Positions 26,401-41,100 of a stretch of 64,000 nt of DNA are shown here, piece after piece. Both the position numbers and the translations under genes were made by a program. Origin of the DNA: Glandiceps talaboti (Eukaryota; Hemichordata; Enteropneusta; Spengelidae); contig NC_135558.1 in NCBI RefSeq assembly GCF_964340395.1, positions 458,501 through 522,500 on the forward strand. The letters are read 5' to 3'. The notes under the pieces were generated by a model that saw only the letters and a program-made list of their open reading frames with translations, was not told where the DNA came from and did no database searches. How positions within the stretch are numbered: the stretch's first letter is position 1; every line of letters starts with the position of its first letter.

Positions 26401-29400
26401 ATTACAGTTAAAGAAGAAAATAAAAGATATCAATTCATGCAATATTTATAATGTAAAGTATAGGGGCTGTGAAAAAAACACCTGTTGAAGGACTATATCA
26501 TAGTACTACATGTATACATGTAACTTTATGTGTCAATACGTATAGACAAGTTACATGTTAGGTGTTAGAGATAAATGAGTTTTTGTTATCATTCTCAATA
26601 TTTCATTTTAAAGTTCAAACTTGCAAATAATTTCTTCATTTACGAAAAGGTATATTTAAATTGTATTTATTTAATTTGTTTTTAGTATCAGTGTGTTTAT
26701 GTAGTCAATGTTTTTATGGGTGATAAAGTACACATGGGTAAAAATCTACCTGAGTTCCCCAGGTATTGATACGAGGTTAGAAAAATCCCACCAAATTAAT
26801 GGCACAAGGTACAAAGTACATGTTATGGTAATCCTTGTAAGTTTTACCCCATTCTCACTCCTCCCTCTCTAGTAGTAACAGGTTCCTTGCAAATACACTC
26901 AATATTTCTTGAAAAAAGTACAAAACAAAAAGTCTTGCTACGTGACCTTGTAGTACTAGCCTTGCTCCACTGAACTGTTAAGTATATGACAGGATGTTTG
27001 GCGGCAATGCCAGTTACGAACACACCTGCACGTACATTATACCTGTAACTGTAATAGCACTTCAGATCATTTTATTTGACAATACCGCATATCATTGCAA
27101 TTTATTTTTCTAGTGACCTTGATTTTAGATAAATAAATCACAAGTTTTATACATGTGTTGAAAAACAAGTCCATCAGAGGTTCATACTTTTGTTAAAAAA
27201 AACCAAGTCCATGAATTTGGTCAATGGTTGTCACATGAAGTGAAATAAATGAACTTCACAGTCAAGCTGAAATTACGTTTTTCATAATGAACTTTTAGTT
27301 GTAAGTGACATATGACACATTTTCTACATTGAGGCATGTTTACAATTTGTATGTGAAATGGTATAACAAACACTTGAGCATAACATATTTTGTGTTGTTC
27401 ATACTCAGTTTGTTGTTACAGATTGAGCCTTAGCAACAGCAGTTTTCACATCAAACCTTGCAATCAATGCATTGAAAAATGAATAAATTACAAAGAAGAT
27501 ATTGGAAGTCAACTTTCAACTTTTCAGTGATTTGATGAGATTGACATGCTGAGAATAAATAAATGGTCATAAAGTCTTTAAAACATTGGAAAGCAGATAT
27601 TTTTGTTGGAATTTACTAATTTTCTTTATCTTTCAAATACATGTTAATTGTGATGATGTATCTGAGCACTTCTAAATGTCCACATGAATTTGATAGTGAC
27701 ATACACATACAAATATACTTGTGTACACAACATATACAAGCTTTGTCATCACTTTAAAACCACAGCCAGTCTGCCTTCATGAAAAACAATGTTTTTGTTG
27801 TGGGTCAAAATGATAAAAATTGGGTTTTCTTGTAGGACTTCACATAGTATATGGGATGTGTGTATAAGAAACTGCTGTGCATCAGTGGTGCGTCAAATTA
27901 GCTTAGAACATACTCTGATCACAGCTCTTTTTACCATGTATAGTGAAAATAAACATGAATGACTGTCCACAGTTTAAATTTCAAGCTAGCGCTTTAAGTT
28001 GAACCATAGACCCTACATGGTTGAACAAACACCTTTATGCAATATGTAGTAGTAGAGTTTTCAGTTTTGTGTAATATGCATTGTACCATAGAGTGTACCA
28101 AACATATTCTACACAATGTGTTCTTTTTTGTGTGCACTCATAAACAATAAACACTATTCAATATGCATGATGGAGTGTTGAAAAATTCAATGTATGAATT
28201 ACATGGATTAATAATATATGTAGATTAACTTTTGATTCAATTCAGGGGTGCAGTTTTCAGTTTATTATTAATTATGTTTGATTATTTAATGAGTTTGACA
28301 CAAAGGGAAAGTTGCTACCAGAATATTACTTATTCATTATTGTTGCCATGGAAGCTAGTACCTAAAGGTCTGTATAGTATCATTCCAGTTGCACTACACA
28401 ATTACCAGTATGTAGCTGTATTGAGGGTAACTGTTTGCCCATCCTTGTTGCCCAAATTTGTGATTTGTTTTGATATTTACCCACCATGTCCAGTGAGATT
28501 GGTTATGAGTTTGTGAATTCAGAGGGGTATGTAAACATTGACGTGTCGTGTGGTTTCAAAAATATTTACTGAATGTCTGCATTTTTGTCTGCCATTTTTA
28601 AATACCCTAAATGTACAATGTAGTCTGAAATCAATGCTGTCATGTTCTAATTAATGTAATACATGTACAACTAGCGTTTGCTTGAAGGTAGTTAGCTTGA
28701 CACAAAGACAAATTATGTAAAGACAGACAAGATAACTGCTACAAAGACAACACTAGTGTCTTTGATAAAGGTGACACTTTTGATGTGATGCATGTCATTG
28801 TTTTGTTTGGAATGATTGGTGTCATTCAATACCTTACTATACAACAGGACAGCAAATATGCCAGATTACTGTAGGATAGGACAGCAGGTACATGTGATAG
28901 CCTAGATCGTTCCAGTCTAGAGGCTATATATCTGTGGCTCTGAATCTTGAGATCTCCTTTCTCCAAAGATATTCAAAGCCATGCCCTTACAAAAATATCC
29001 TGTAGGATCTGATAGGAAAAAGTTTTATAGCAATTCTGTAAGATTCTTAAAGTATTCCTATAAGAAAAATCTTTAAACAAATTTTGGCCCTGTTCTTTTA
29101 AGATTCCTATAGGATTCTTTTAGGAATACTTAAGGAGTCCTGTAGGATTCTTTAAAGGAATACTTAAGGATTCCTATAGGATGTCTTTTAGGAATACTTA
29201 AGGATTCCTATAGGATGTCTTTTAGGAATACTTAAGGATTCCTATTGGATGTCTTTTAGGAATACTAAAGGATTCCTATAGGATGTCTTTTAGGAATTCC
29301 TATAGGATGTCTTTTAGGAATAGATTAGAATATTATAATTCTTATAGAATAGCATAGATTTCTATAGTGTAGCATACAGGGTACATAGCACAGGACTGCA

Positions 29401-30058
29401 TGGACTCTAGAAATTAGAATATATTTGTATACTGTACTTCTAAATAAACAGAACATCTTGGATGCCAGGCTAGAGGTATTTACTGGCAACACAGAAGAGG
29501 TCCTATCAAGCTAGTATCTACATGTACAACTACATTGTGTATTTATTTCTATCAAGTAAAGTAGTGTTGAGTAATCCCAGATATTGTGAAGATAGTAACA
29601 GATTATAGTTGATTGCCAATCAGTAACATTATATTGGTACCCACACTGACATGTAACTTGCCTTGATACAATGATAGAGAATGGGTCAGGTTACTTCAAG
29701 TTTATTCACATGTGAGTCATTTTTGTAAGACAGTGGCACAAGCTGAGTTTAGGATGTTTTCAGCATGGGTGAAAATACTGACATAAAATGTTGATTTCAT
29801 TATTCTAGTACAAATGCTGATGTCAACGTTGATTTCACTATTTTAGTACAGATGCTGATGTCAACATTGATTTCACTAGGGGTTGCATCAGAGCCAAAGT
29901 CATGGATAGCAGCTAGACTACTCAGATTGTCCCAGGTTTCATAATGAAGTCTAGCAAAGAGTCCTATACATATACACGCATGTTGTCATGATGTCTGTAA
30001 TCAAAATTATGGGGGTTTGTACATAGCATATTTTTTTAATTACATATATGTACATATA

Positions 30059-30089
<31 letters not shown>

Positions 30090-33000
30090 TGTATGTATGT
30101 ATGTATGTATGTATGTATGTATGTATGTATGTATGTATGTATGTATGTATGTATGTATGTATGTATGTATGTATGTATGTATGTATGTATGTATGTATGT
30201 ATGTATGTATGTATGTATGTATGTATGTATGTATGTATGTATGTATGTATGTATGTATGTATGTATGTATGTATGTATGTATGTATGTATGTATGTATGT
30301 ATGTATGTATATAAATATGGGTAAATGTAAACAATTCTAGTTAATTATGCCAACTGACCTAGAACACAGTTTACATATATGTGTATGTTATTGTAAATTT
30401 TGACTAAAATGGGTAGGTGTGAAAAATTCCACATAATAATGTTAATGTCAATAAACACTCACCTGGAAGATAGTTGAAATATATATATGATTATAGATCT
30501 CAGAATAAATGAGTAGATGTGAAATATTCCAGTTCAAAGTCAATTTATCATGATCTGTGTAATCTTACAAAATAAATAAAATAAACCAGTTCTAGCTATT
30601 AAAGTAATTACATGTAGAAATCCTCCATCTGATTTCCGATTGATTTCAAAATGATTGCAATACAATTTAATTAAATTCTAATTTTAATCAGATTCTAACC
30701 AAGGAACAATCATTGTTTTCTCCAAACACTAAATGTCCGTCTGAAATATCACTAATCTCAAACTGAAATAAATAACAGTATAATCTTTGCAAAAATTAAA
30801 ATCAAATAAAACAACTGCACCTAATGTTAAATATATGTAGTCTGACCTTGACCAGAAATCTACAGTTGTTCGAATTTCATATTGATCATTTTCCCGCTAA
30901 AACATTTTCAAAATTATTGTTTTGGTACAGCTGTTTTTTGGCACACTTCTTCTCAAATTTAGACTTATGAATTATGGAACAAATCAGTAGGAATTTATTG
31001 ATGGCATAACATTATTTGGTAAGTTTGTTGTATATTTGAGATTTGATGAAATGAAATCTTCATATTTTTTGTCATATTTTCCATACATACATATAATATA
31101 TGTACCTGTATCTTATGGTACATGTCAATAATAAGACAGCATTTTATGAGTTTCTCAAGATCCAATAGACCGTGAATTTTCTGCTTGAAAAATAAATAAA
31201 ATAGAAGTCTTAAGTAAAAACCCACTTCATACAAATCTCCAAAACATTGACCTATTAATAACATTTAAGAAAATGGACAGAAGGAATGATTCACTAAATT
31301 ATTTTTCTTTTTTTCCACCATCTGACATGTCATTTTTTTGCACATGATGACAAATAAATTTTAAAAATGTTACAGATGTACAAAAATGTACATGTACAAT
31401 AGAATAAATACAAATGCAGGTAGTGCATAATGACAGTTGCCATGGTAACACCCCACCTTCAATGATAACATCTTCTGCAACAGATACAGGTTTTACATTG
31501 AACTGCCTAGAAATGTGGTTGCCATGGTTATTGTATGCCTGCAGATACAGATATACTGAGAGGACAGAACTTTAATTTCTATGATTACAAAGCAAATAAG
31601 ATATATTTATTTACAGATACATAAAATGTACATGAGTATATAACAAATTTTTTTTAGGGCTGTGAGGTTGTGGATTTGGGTCAATTGATAGCAAATTATT
31701 TGCATTTTGTAAAGTTATTAAAATAACATGCATGGCTACAGATTTTTTCCAAGGACACTTTGTATTTGGTAAACAGGTCTGTCCATTTTAGTTTCACTAA
31801 ATTTCAACAAGCTGAACAAATTTATGATAGATGTGTGCAGAGTCCAATACAAACACTCGGAAGAATACATTGTCAGTTCTTCTAACAAGTAATGCAGCCT
31901 CCAAAGTTTACACTGCCAAATAAATATGCAGTATGAATGATGGTTTCTATGGTTACATATGGTTACAATCTGCTATCTGGAAGACATATCTTAAATACAG
32001 TTGCCATGGTTACAGATCACTTAGGTCATAAACATAGACCCTTCAATGTCTATGATCGAATAAGTTTGAGTACATTTCAAGTGGTTGCTCATAATGTATA
32101 TTGTCATTGGTTGATTCTGATAGCATATGCAAATGTAGTTGCTATGGTTACAGAATGTCACCTGGTACACAACCTATGTATAGTTGCCATGGCTACAAGC
32201 CATACTACAGCTGACTGCAGTAGATATGTCAGGTTAACAAGTGTCACTGTCAGTAGGTGAATCAGATAGAATATACAAGTGTACATTGTAGTTGCCATGG
32301 TTACATGAATATCTCTTGACATGACTGACTCACCTGAATGCATATACATTTTGTAACGTATTGGTAGATCTCTAATAGAAATGTGCAATTGTTACATGTA
32401 TCTTTGTTGTTATTATAAAATTAACCAGTTACATTAGAAATACAGGCACCCTGCTCATTACAGTGGCATATTTCAATATAATACATCAAACAGACAGCAA
32501 TATTTGAAGAAAACAACCCCTTGGAAAACAGGTGAAAGTTTTCCAGACTATCGGTAACTATAGGTACTCAATAGAAAGGTTGACCTCCCTATCCAATAGT
32601 ATTACATACAAATCAACCACACATTCACACACTTTCCAACACCGTCTACATTTAATCTATTGGAATATTCAAAAAAGAAATGTCAACACAAATCAACAGT
32701 CTTCACACTTACTACAACCACAACTTGATGCGATATGTAGTGTTACCAAGGCAACATAGAATCAGAATTAGAATCATAATCAAAGTTACTGTTGGTGAGG
32801 GTGCCCTATATTGCATTTTGTGTGTAAGCCATTGTTACTCACATTTGCCATCGTGATAACAAATATAACTTAAAGATTTGAACATCCATTGTTTGTGCTT
32901 TTATTGTGTTTTACAACTTGATCTTTCAGGTCATAGCTTACATACATTTAGTCCTTTTTATCAGTAAATCGGATCTACTAAAAATCTCATTGTTAATTGT

Positions 33001-34957
33001 TTTTGTTTGGCAAAGGCCAATAATAGAATGGCCTTAGTAAACTGTCTATTGTATAAATACCTGTGTGCCAACACACTGTAATACTTTATGAAGCAATGTG
33101 TAATTATGTGTTTTTTATCGAAGCATGATATTACATGTTAGTCTCGCCCTCATCTGATTCTGTTCAATTCAATTTAAACTGATCCAGATCCGCATCGAAT
33201 CAACTCTCCGTCCACACTAAAAATAACTGAAAGATGGACTTGATTTGGATTACATTAGCATACCTGTCCCAACGTACCAGTTTCAATTTAGATAACTTTG
33301 AATCGATTGAGTTTGCTGCAAAGCATTGTGGGTCGTTACATTTCCCAACAGGGAAGATTTTGCAGGAATTAATGGCATGTATGGAACTATTCGTCAAGCA
33401 GAGGGGATAAAAATGGAATATTGTGCTAGATTAACCAGTTTGAGTTGAGTTTGAGTATATGGTGGAGATGATTGTAGAGATCTTAATGCATATAGGAAAC
33501 TAGACTAGAAGAAAGATGCATGATATTTGACAATAATCTCATAAATGGACTAGGGGGTGTAGCTAAGTAACAGGTCTGGCGAGGACTTAGACATCGATGC
33601 ATGTCATATTGTTCAGTCCTCTCAGGCTTCTAAACCAAGTGTTGGCTGACAGCATGGCATGGAATGGTTAGAGCCCTTGAATGTTAGTAAATGTCTTGAA
33701 AAATCCCACTGAGGTGTAAATCTAGTTAAAGATTCAAGCCATATTTGTACTCATTTACTGTTGACTTTTCACTAGCTTGACCATATTCTCCTGTGTGTTG
33801 GTTTCCTATAGACTGAGACCCACAAGCATCTTGTTTATGGGAGTATGTGTGGCCATAGCCATCAAGTTAGTCCTGCAATGAAAATTAAGTTAGCTAGAAT
33901 TGTGAAGTGAATTTGATATTTTAACAAGTGAGCAAAGTATGTCATTCTTAGATATATAATTTCAAAATCAAAACTAGTTAGAGTATCTATCTATTTCACT
34001 GTGTCCAACCAGCCAGGGGTGAACTCTCTGAACTTCCCTGCACAAGTTTCGATTCTAGAATAAATTGAGACAGATTTGATTTTGGATAAAAATGGCAAAA
34101 GATACACAAAAATCATCAATTTTCAATCAGTACAAATCCTTAGAAATACCTGGTAAATAAGATGAAAGAATTCTCATCTGGAAAGAAACCAGAATTCAAT
34201 TAGTTTGTTATTGAGAGGGTAGAATGACATCTTCATAAGTATACACACACAGACTACAGGTTATACTAGATTATGGGTTTTGTGTTGAATTAGGTCAAAG
34301 CTACAATCCATGTAGTTGTAAATTGGAAAACTTATTGAGAACAGTTTTGTTACACACATGACTTTAAGTCTTGATATTGTATTCTTTTCAAAATACATTG
34401 AGTTGTATATGGATAAATTTGAATTGATTTGGGGTCAAGGCCCAATATTTTTTATTGACCATGTTTACATGTATAATGTGTAAAATGTGTACAGCAACTC
34501 TTACAAGTTGATATTTATAAGTGACTAGTGTACTACCGTACATGTCCATGTTGCACCTCAGGATTTGAAAAATATCAAGTGTTAAAGAGAAAGGATAACT
34601 TATGAATTCACTATTGATTTCATTCACTTTCAGTATGGAGCTGATTATGATCAGAAGTTCCATTAAATGTATTGCTGATTACTTCTATTTTTTTTTCAAA
34701 TTGTAAGTTAACAACAGAAATGGTCAAAAACAAGCTTAACGGAAGTTGACTAGCTGGACCTGTACATCACTTCCACCTAAGTTCTTATCAATGCCAGCTC
34801 TGTACTGATCTGTGAAAGTGTATGAAACCAATGCATTTTGTATCTTGTTACACATCCATGTTTTTAGCACAACTGAACTAATAAAGTTCAGTACATGTAG
34901 TGCCATGGTGCGGTGCCTGTCTCTGTGTCTGTTTGTCTGTGTCTGTGTCTGTGTCTG

Positions 34958-34996
<39 letters not shown>

Positions 34997-35066
34997 GTGC
35001 CTGTCTGTGTCTGTGTGTGTGTCTGCCTATCTGTCTGAATGTGTGTGTGTGTGTCTGTCTGCCTGA

Positions 35067-35162
<96 letters not shown>

Positions 35163-38100
35163 ACAACTTAAACTCAAAAACTGCCAGACTGATTGCCTTG
35201 ATATTTGGTGGGGACATATTACTTGTGGTGCCTAGTTGATATTACATCTGAAAATGATCTGTATTTCAAAGCCAATGAGAAATCTAAAATTCATGATTCT
35301 GATAATACTGTTTAAACCTGAAATATTGATTTGATAAATAACACAGAAAGTTTCCAGCAAAATATCCATTGACAATATTACAATATTAACAGTACATTGA
35401 TACTTTAAGGTAAAGAAATGATATTGTTTGTTATACATGGATGTCAGGTTGATGATGGAGTATTGGGTATTAAAAATGCAAGTGAATCTATGGGTTTGTA
35501 TAAACTAGCTAATATTTACAAGTCAAGCAATATATATGTAAATTTTGAGCTTAATAATATCAGTAACTATATGCTATTCATGCATTCCCACTAACATATA
35601 GCCTAGAGGCTTGTCATTGGTTTTCAAATGTAGCGATCATTTCCAATGACGATTGCTAAATTTGAAAGCTGGTGTTCTTTGCAACAAGGATTGCTAAATT
35701 TGAAAGCCAACGGCAAGTCGCTGACCTAAACAGTAACACTAATAGCATGTACATGTAATAATATAATAATCAAATTGAAAACTATAACAATGCAATGAAA
35801 ACATACTAAATTTATAAAAGTTACATGTCATGTATTTCTAATATTTCAGTTGTCTTGTCTGCTTACATTTGTCTCCAAATGATAAAACAATGACGTCACT
35901 CAGTAACAGGCCTGGATGCTGTGCATCATAATCAATATACCTTGTTTTGTCCATTGTAAACTTGTCTGTGAAGCTGTTATACAATGTCATTAACATGATG
36001 AACATGATATTGGGTAATTGGATCCAATATTATTCTTTACCATATAATATGACATACATGCAGTTACACATCTAACTTTACTTTTAATACTACAGGTGAT
36101 GTACAGATCTCAACCATAAAGTGTTCTACATGTACAGATCTCAACCATAAAATGTTATACATGTACAGATCTCAACCATAAAGTGTTCTACATGTACAGA
36201 TCTCAACCATAAAGTGTTCTACATGTACAGATCTCAACCATAAAGTGTTCTACATGTACAGATCTCAACCATAAAGTGTTATATAAGTACAGATCTCAAC
36301 CATAAAGTGTTCTACATGTACAGATCTCAACCATAAAGTGTTATATAAGTACAGATCTCAACCATAAAATGTTATATAAGTACAGATCTCAACCATAAAG
36401 TGTTCTACATGTACAGATCTCAACCCTAAAGTGTTCTACATGTACAGATCTCAACCATAAAGTGTTCTACATGTACAGATCTCAACCATAAAGTGTTATA
36501 TAAGTACAGATCTCAACCATAAAGTGTTATACATGTACAGATCTCAACCATAAAATGTTCTACATGTACAGATCTCAACCATAAAGTGTTCTATATGTAC
36601 AGATCTCAACCATAAAGTGTTCTACATGTACAGATCTCAACCAGAATGCAACGCAACACAATGCAGCGCAATTCAATGCAACGCAATACTACGAAACACA
36701 ACACAATACAGTGCAATGCAATGCAATACTACAAAACGCAATGCAACACAATGCAATGCAACACAACACTATGAAATGCAACACAATGCAGCACAGTGCA
36801 ATGTAACATAGCAACGCAATGCAATGCAACACAACACAACACAACACAACACAATATAATATGAGGGTACTCAGTAGTACTGTTTGCAAAGGAGCTAGAA
36901 CATTGCATAACATGACACTAGAAACAAAGGGAACTGCAGTGAGAGTGTAATGACAAAACAGTCATTTACTAGAAGTACTAATTACAACTATTGAGTGTTG
37001 TCAATCATGACAAATGGTAATTTGAAATACAATGTTCATGAACTGTTTGATAGATAGTGTATTTATAGAGTAATTAGGGATGAGGGTGTGTATTTGTCTT
37101 GACCAACATAGACACTAAAAATAGTGATTTGGAATGTTTTAATGACTTAACATGTACAAAAAATGGTGGAATCCCTTCTGTCTTGTAGCCCTGAAAATTG
37201 GAAATCCACTCTGTCCTAACATAGAGTCAAGTCATGTTGGCATTTTGATTCTAGTAGTAGTGCTGTTTTTGTAGTAGATATTGAAATCCATGCTGTTCAG
37301 CTGTAAAGTATAGCATGGAGCTCAGAAATCACTTGAAATATTATGTGTCTTGAAAGTGGTGTACATAAATTCCTTGCTTGGAGGTCAAACTCTCCTTCAA
37401 TCATGAAAACACCAAGTTTCTCAAAATGAGATACATGTATGTTCCAAACTACAAGTACACTGTTAGTATATATGTAATTGTCATGATTTGAAAGCTAATA
37501 TAGTGTACAAATAGCAAATTCTATATTTCTTATCTTCAGGACAGATTTTCATAAATTCAGAATAGTAGACACCATCAAGACAGTGACCCTGACATTCAGA
37601 AGTTAAAATAACACCACTTACAAGCTGTTGAATAATTTATAACAATGTCAAAGAATGTCCATAACTTGTGTTGTAAAGTACAAACCCAAACTACATGAAA
37701 GTTTATATAATAGTATCATGTATTACAAACTTGCAACATTCAGTTGTACAATATACATATATGTATACTTGTCTAGGAAATCTAAAACCAACACAAAGTT
37801 ACAAGACACTGTTGTTTGTGCATACTACATTCTGTAACAGTACATGGGGTGTCATTACAGCCTGCATATATATACATATATATTTATATGTTGACTGGCC
37901 TTAGGTTGATTTTGTTCCAATGAACTAATTAATATAATGTTTATGTTTTCAAGTGTTTTCTTTGTAAGATAGCCACATGAGTTATTGTAAAATCCCTTGA
38001 AACATAAAAAAAAAATTTAAAATATTTGTGTAATATAAATGTATACTAGCTGTGTTATCATGTTGTTTTAGAATTATATACCAAAAACGAATTGGACCCA

Positions 38101-41100
38101 ACAGTGAAAGTGTAGACAATATTATTTGTTTTAAATGATTTATCACATAGAAAACAGCAATGAAAAAAATACCTAAAATAAGACTACATTTTGTATTTAG
38201 TTCTTGGCTATAGTCTGGGAGACAATATAGACTACATTTTGTATTTAGTTCTTGGCTATAGTCTGGGAGACAATATAGACTAAAAATAACAGCTATTTCC
38301 ATAATGTGGCGTACCAAACAAAGTAAGGTGAACCACAAAAGTAACACATTTCTAGTTGCTGTGTGTCATTTTACCATTAGTATAGGAAAAATAGACTGTA
38401 AATACATAGCTGAAATTGTCATTATCGTCCGCAAGAGATGAATTAAATACTGACAACTACTGATCCTTTCAGTCTGTAGGGAAAATAGACTGCATTAAAA
38501 TGTTGATATAAATTCATTCAGCTCTGCTTGCTATTTTTGTAGCATTTTTAAAAGCTTTGCTCTGATTTGTAAGAAAAATGGAAATTATCATTGCCTACAA
38601 TTGTATGTTAGGGAAAAGATAAGAAAATAGAGTGGAACATGAATAATGCTTTGTAAGCAGCGGCCATGTTATTCAGAGTTTTAGAATGTGAAACATACAT
38701 ATACATGTTTTTTGTATGAAATGAACATAAAACTGAGAAAACTTAGCTGTGGGTAAAACATAGATCAGTGTACATGGAACTTTGTGTTATACATGTAGAC
38801 TTATAATAGTTTTATATCAAACATAAAAAATGGTCGTTTTTGTGGAACCCAGCTTTTAGAACAATGTGAAATCTAAACTCTTTGTATAAAACATATATGG
38901 ACATGTAGAAGTATGACAGTACATGTACCTTTATAAAGACCATAATAAAACATACCTATAAAGTTATATGAAATACTCCAATAGTGTACAGACTTTAGCA
39001 ACATAGGAATTTAGAAGAACTCAACATTACCTCATCATGTATAGCCTCTGAACTGTTGTCGTACTCCTACACTATATATACATATATACACATACATGTA
39101 TAGCCTCTGAACTGTTGTCGTACTCCTACACTATATATACATATATACACATACATGTATAGCCTCTGAACTGTTGTCGTACTCCTACACTATATATACA
39201 TATATACACATACACATACATGTATAGCCTCTGAACTGTTGTCGTACTCCTACACTATATATACATATATACACATACATGTATAGCCTCTGAACTGTTG
39301 TACTCCTACACTATATATACATATATACACATACACATACATGTATAGCCTCTGAACTGTTGTACTCCTACACTATATATACATATATACACATACACAT
39401 ACATGTATAGCCTCTGAACTGTTGTCGTACTCCTACACTATATATACATATATACACATACATGTATAGCCTCTGAACTGTTGTCGTGCTCCTACACTAT
39501 ATATACATATATACACATACATGTATAGCCCCTGAACTGTTGTCGTATTCCTACACTATATACATTGTACATATACGTACATGTAGTCTACAATTTAGTG
39601 TCTAAACCTCTATATACAGTCTGTAAGGCATGACATGTAGTACCACCTTATCAGCCAGCACCCATGTAAAGAGAAGACTCATTGAATCTGAATGACACTA
39701 CATATGTTGCAGTCAAACCTGTATATTACTGGATAACTGGAACATTAAAAATCATTGCATACTAGATTCTATAGTTAAACACTCTTTCAAGTTCACACAT
39801 ACATGATGTTGTTCACCGTTAAGTTTAGCTCATGATTGATGTCTGTGAAGTTATTAATAAAATTGATATTAGTATTGTTATGTTGCAGTTAGTAAGTACC
39901 AAGCTGTCCATTTTACTGTTATTGTAATATGTACTGTAAAGTATATTTGAATACCCAGGAGCTCCGGTAACATTGACAGCAGCCTCACAATATTTACCCT
40001 ATAAATGTTTTGACCACCTGTTGATTCTAGAAGATAATAAAATTGACCTGAGTTCTATTCCTCTGATTTATAGAACTATACTAGTAAAGAGTAGCTAAGT
40101 GCACTAGCCTGGATGACCAGATTCTTTGAAATTACATGTATGTATTCAAAATTATCGTGAAATGTTTCTCAGTGCTGTCAAATTTATCCAATTTCCTCTT
40201 CCTGTTGCATAAGATGAAAAATCAGAGTTATGATTGTACTGTATTAAAGTGTAAAGATCAAAAGCTAAGTTGAAGACATGAAAAATAATCTGTTTCATTT
40301 AATACATACATGTATGTAAGTCGTGAGCGTATTGCCGTAGGGTTTATTTTCCCAGATCCGAATAAAGTCAGCCATCTGAAAAAAACGACTACATGTGATT
40401 AAGTGTGTCCCTACTTATTCACCAACTAATAATAACTCCATTATTAGGCAGTCTTTCCTCTCTCACTATAGTAAACTTCAGTGCATATCAAGGAGCCTAT
40501 GATGGTTGTCATGGTGACGGCCTTCTGTTGACCCTTACAGCTTGATTGTCAATAGTTGGTTAGAGACTGTTTATTGTATAGGGGATCTCCAGATTTAGAC
40601 AGGCAGTTTAAATGAACAAAAAGAGTTCACATCACATGCACACTTTGACATTTTGAATTGTGGGTTTAAACTCAGTCATGTTGTTACTTGCAATGTGTTT
40701 ACCGCCGTGTATAATTATGTTGTATGTCTGATTATTCTGACCTGTTCAGACGCTGTAAGCATATTATGTCATGCTTTGTTGCAGACGCTGTCTTACTACT
40801 TATTTATTCATTTATCTTTTTTGAGGAAATGATCGATTTTAATTAATATGCTTTTTTGTTCTAGTGGAGAAATATGAGTGAGCTAAGGGGCCTTGTCAGC
40901 AAGACAAGTACAAACAGTAACATGTACCCATATTGCCATAAGGTAGAATTATGATACCTTGGAGGTAGAATTATCTAATTGTATCACATATTAGAAATGT
41001 TTATAAAAATGTACTGACATAATTTGATGATAAAAACACAGAAAACATGTAGTCGAAGCTGTACTGGCTGCAACTGGAATGTCATTTTGTGAAAAGATTT

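Noticed and set aside
29951-30340. MYVCMYVC and HTYIHTYI repeat ORFs
   Set aside because: The perfect (ATGT)n array is open in several frames because four-base repeats read the same every 12 bases.
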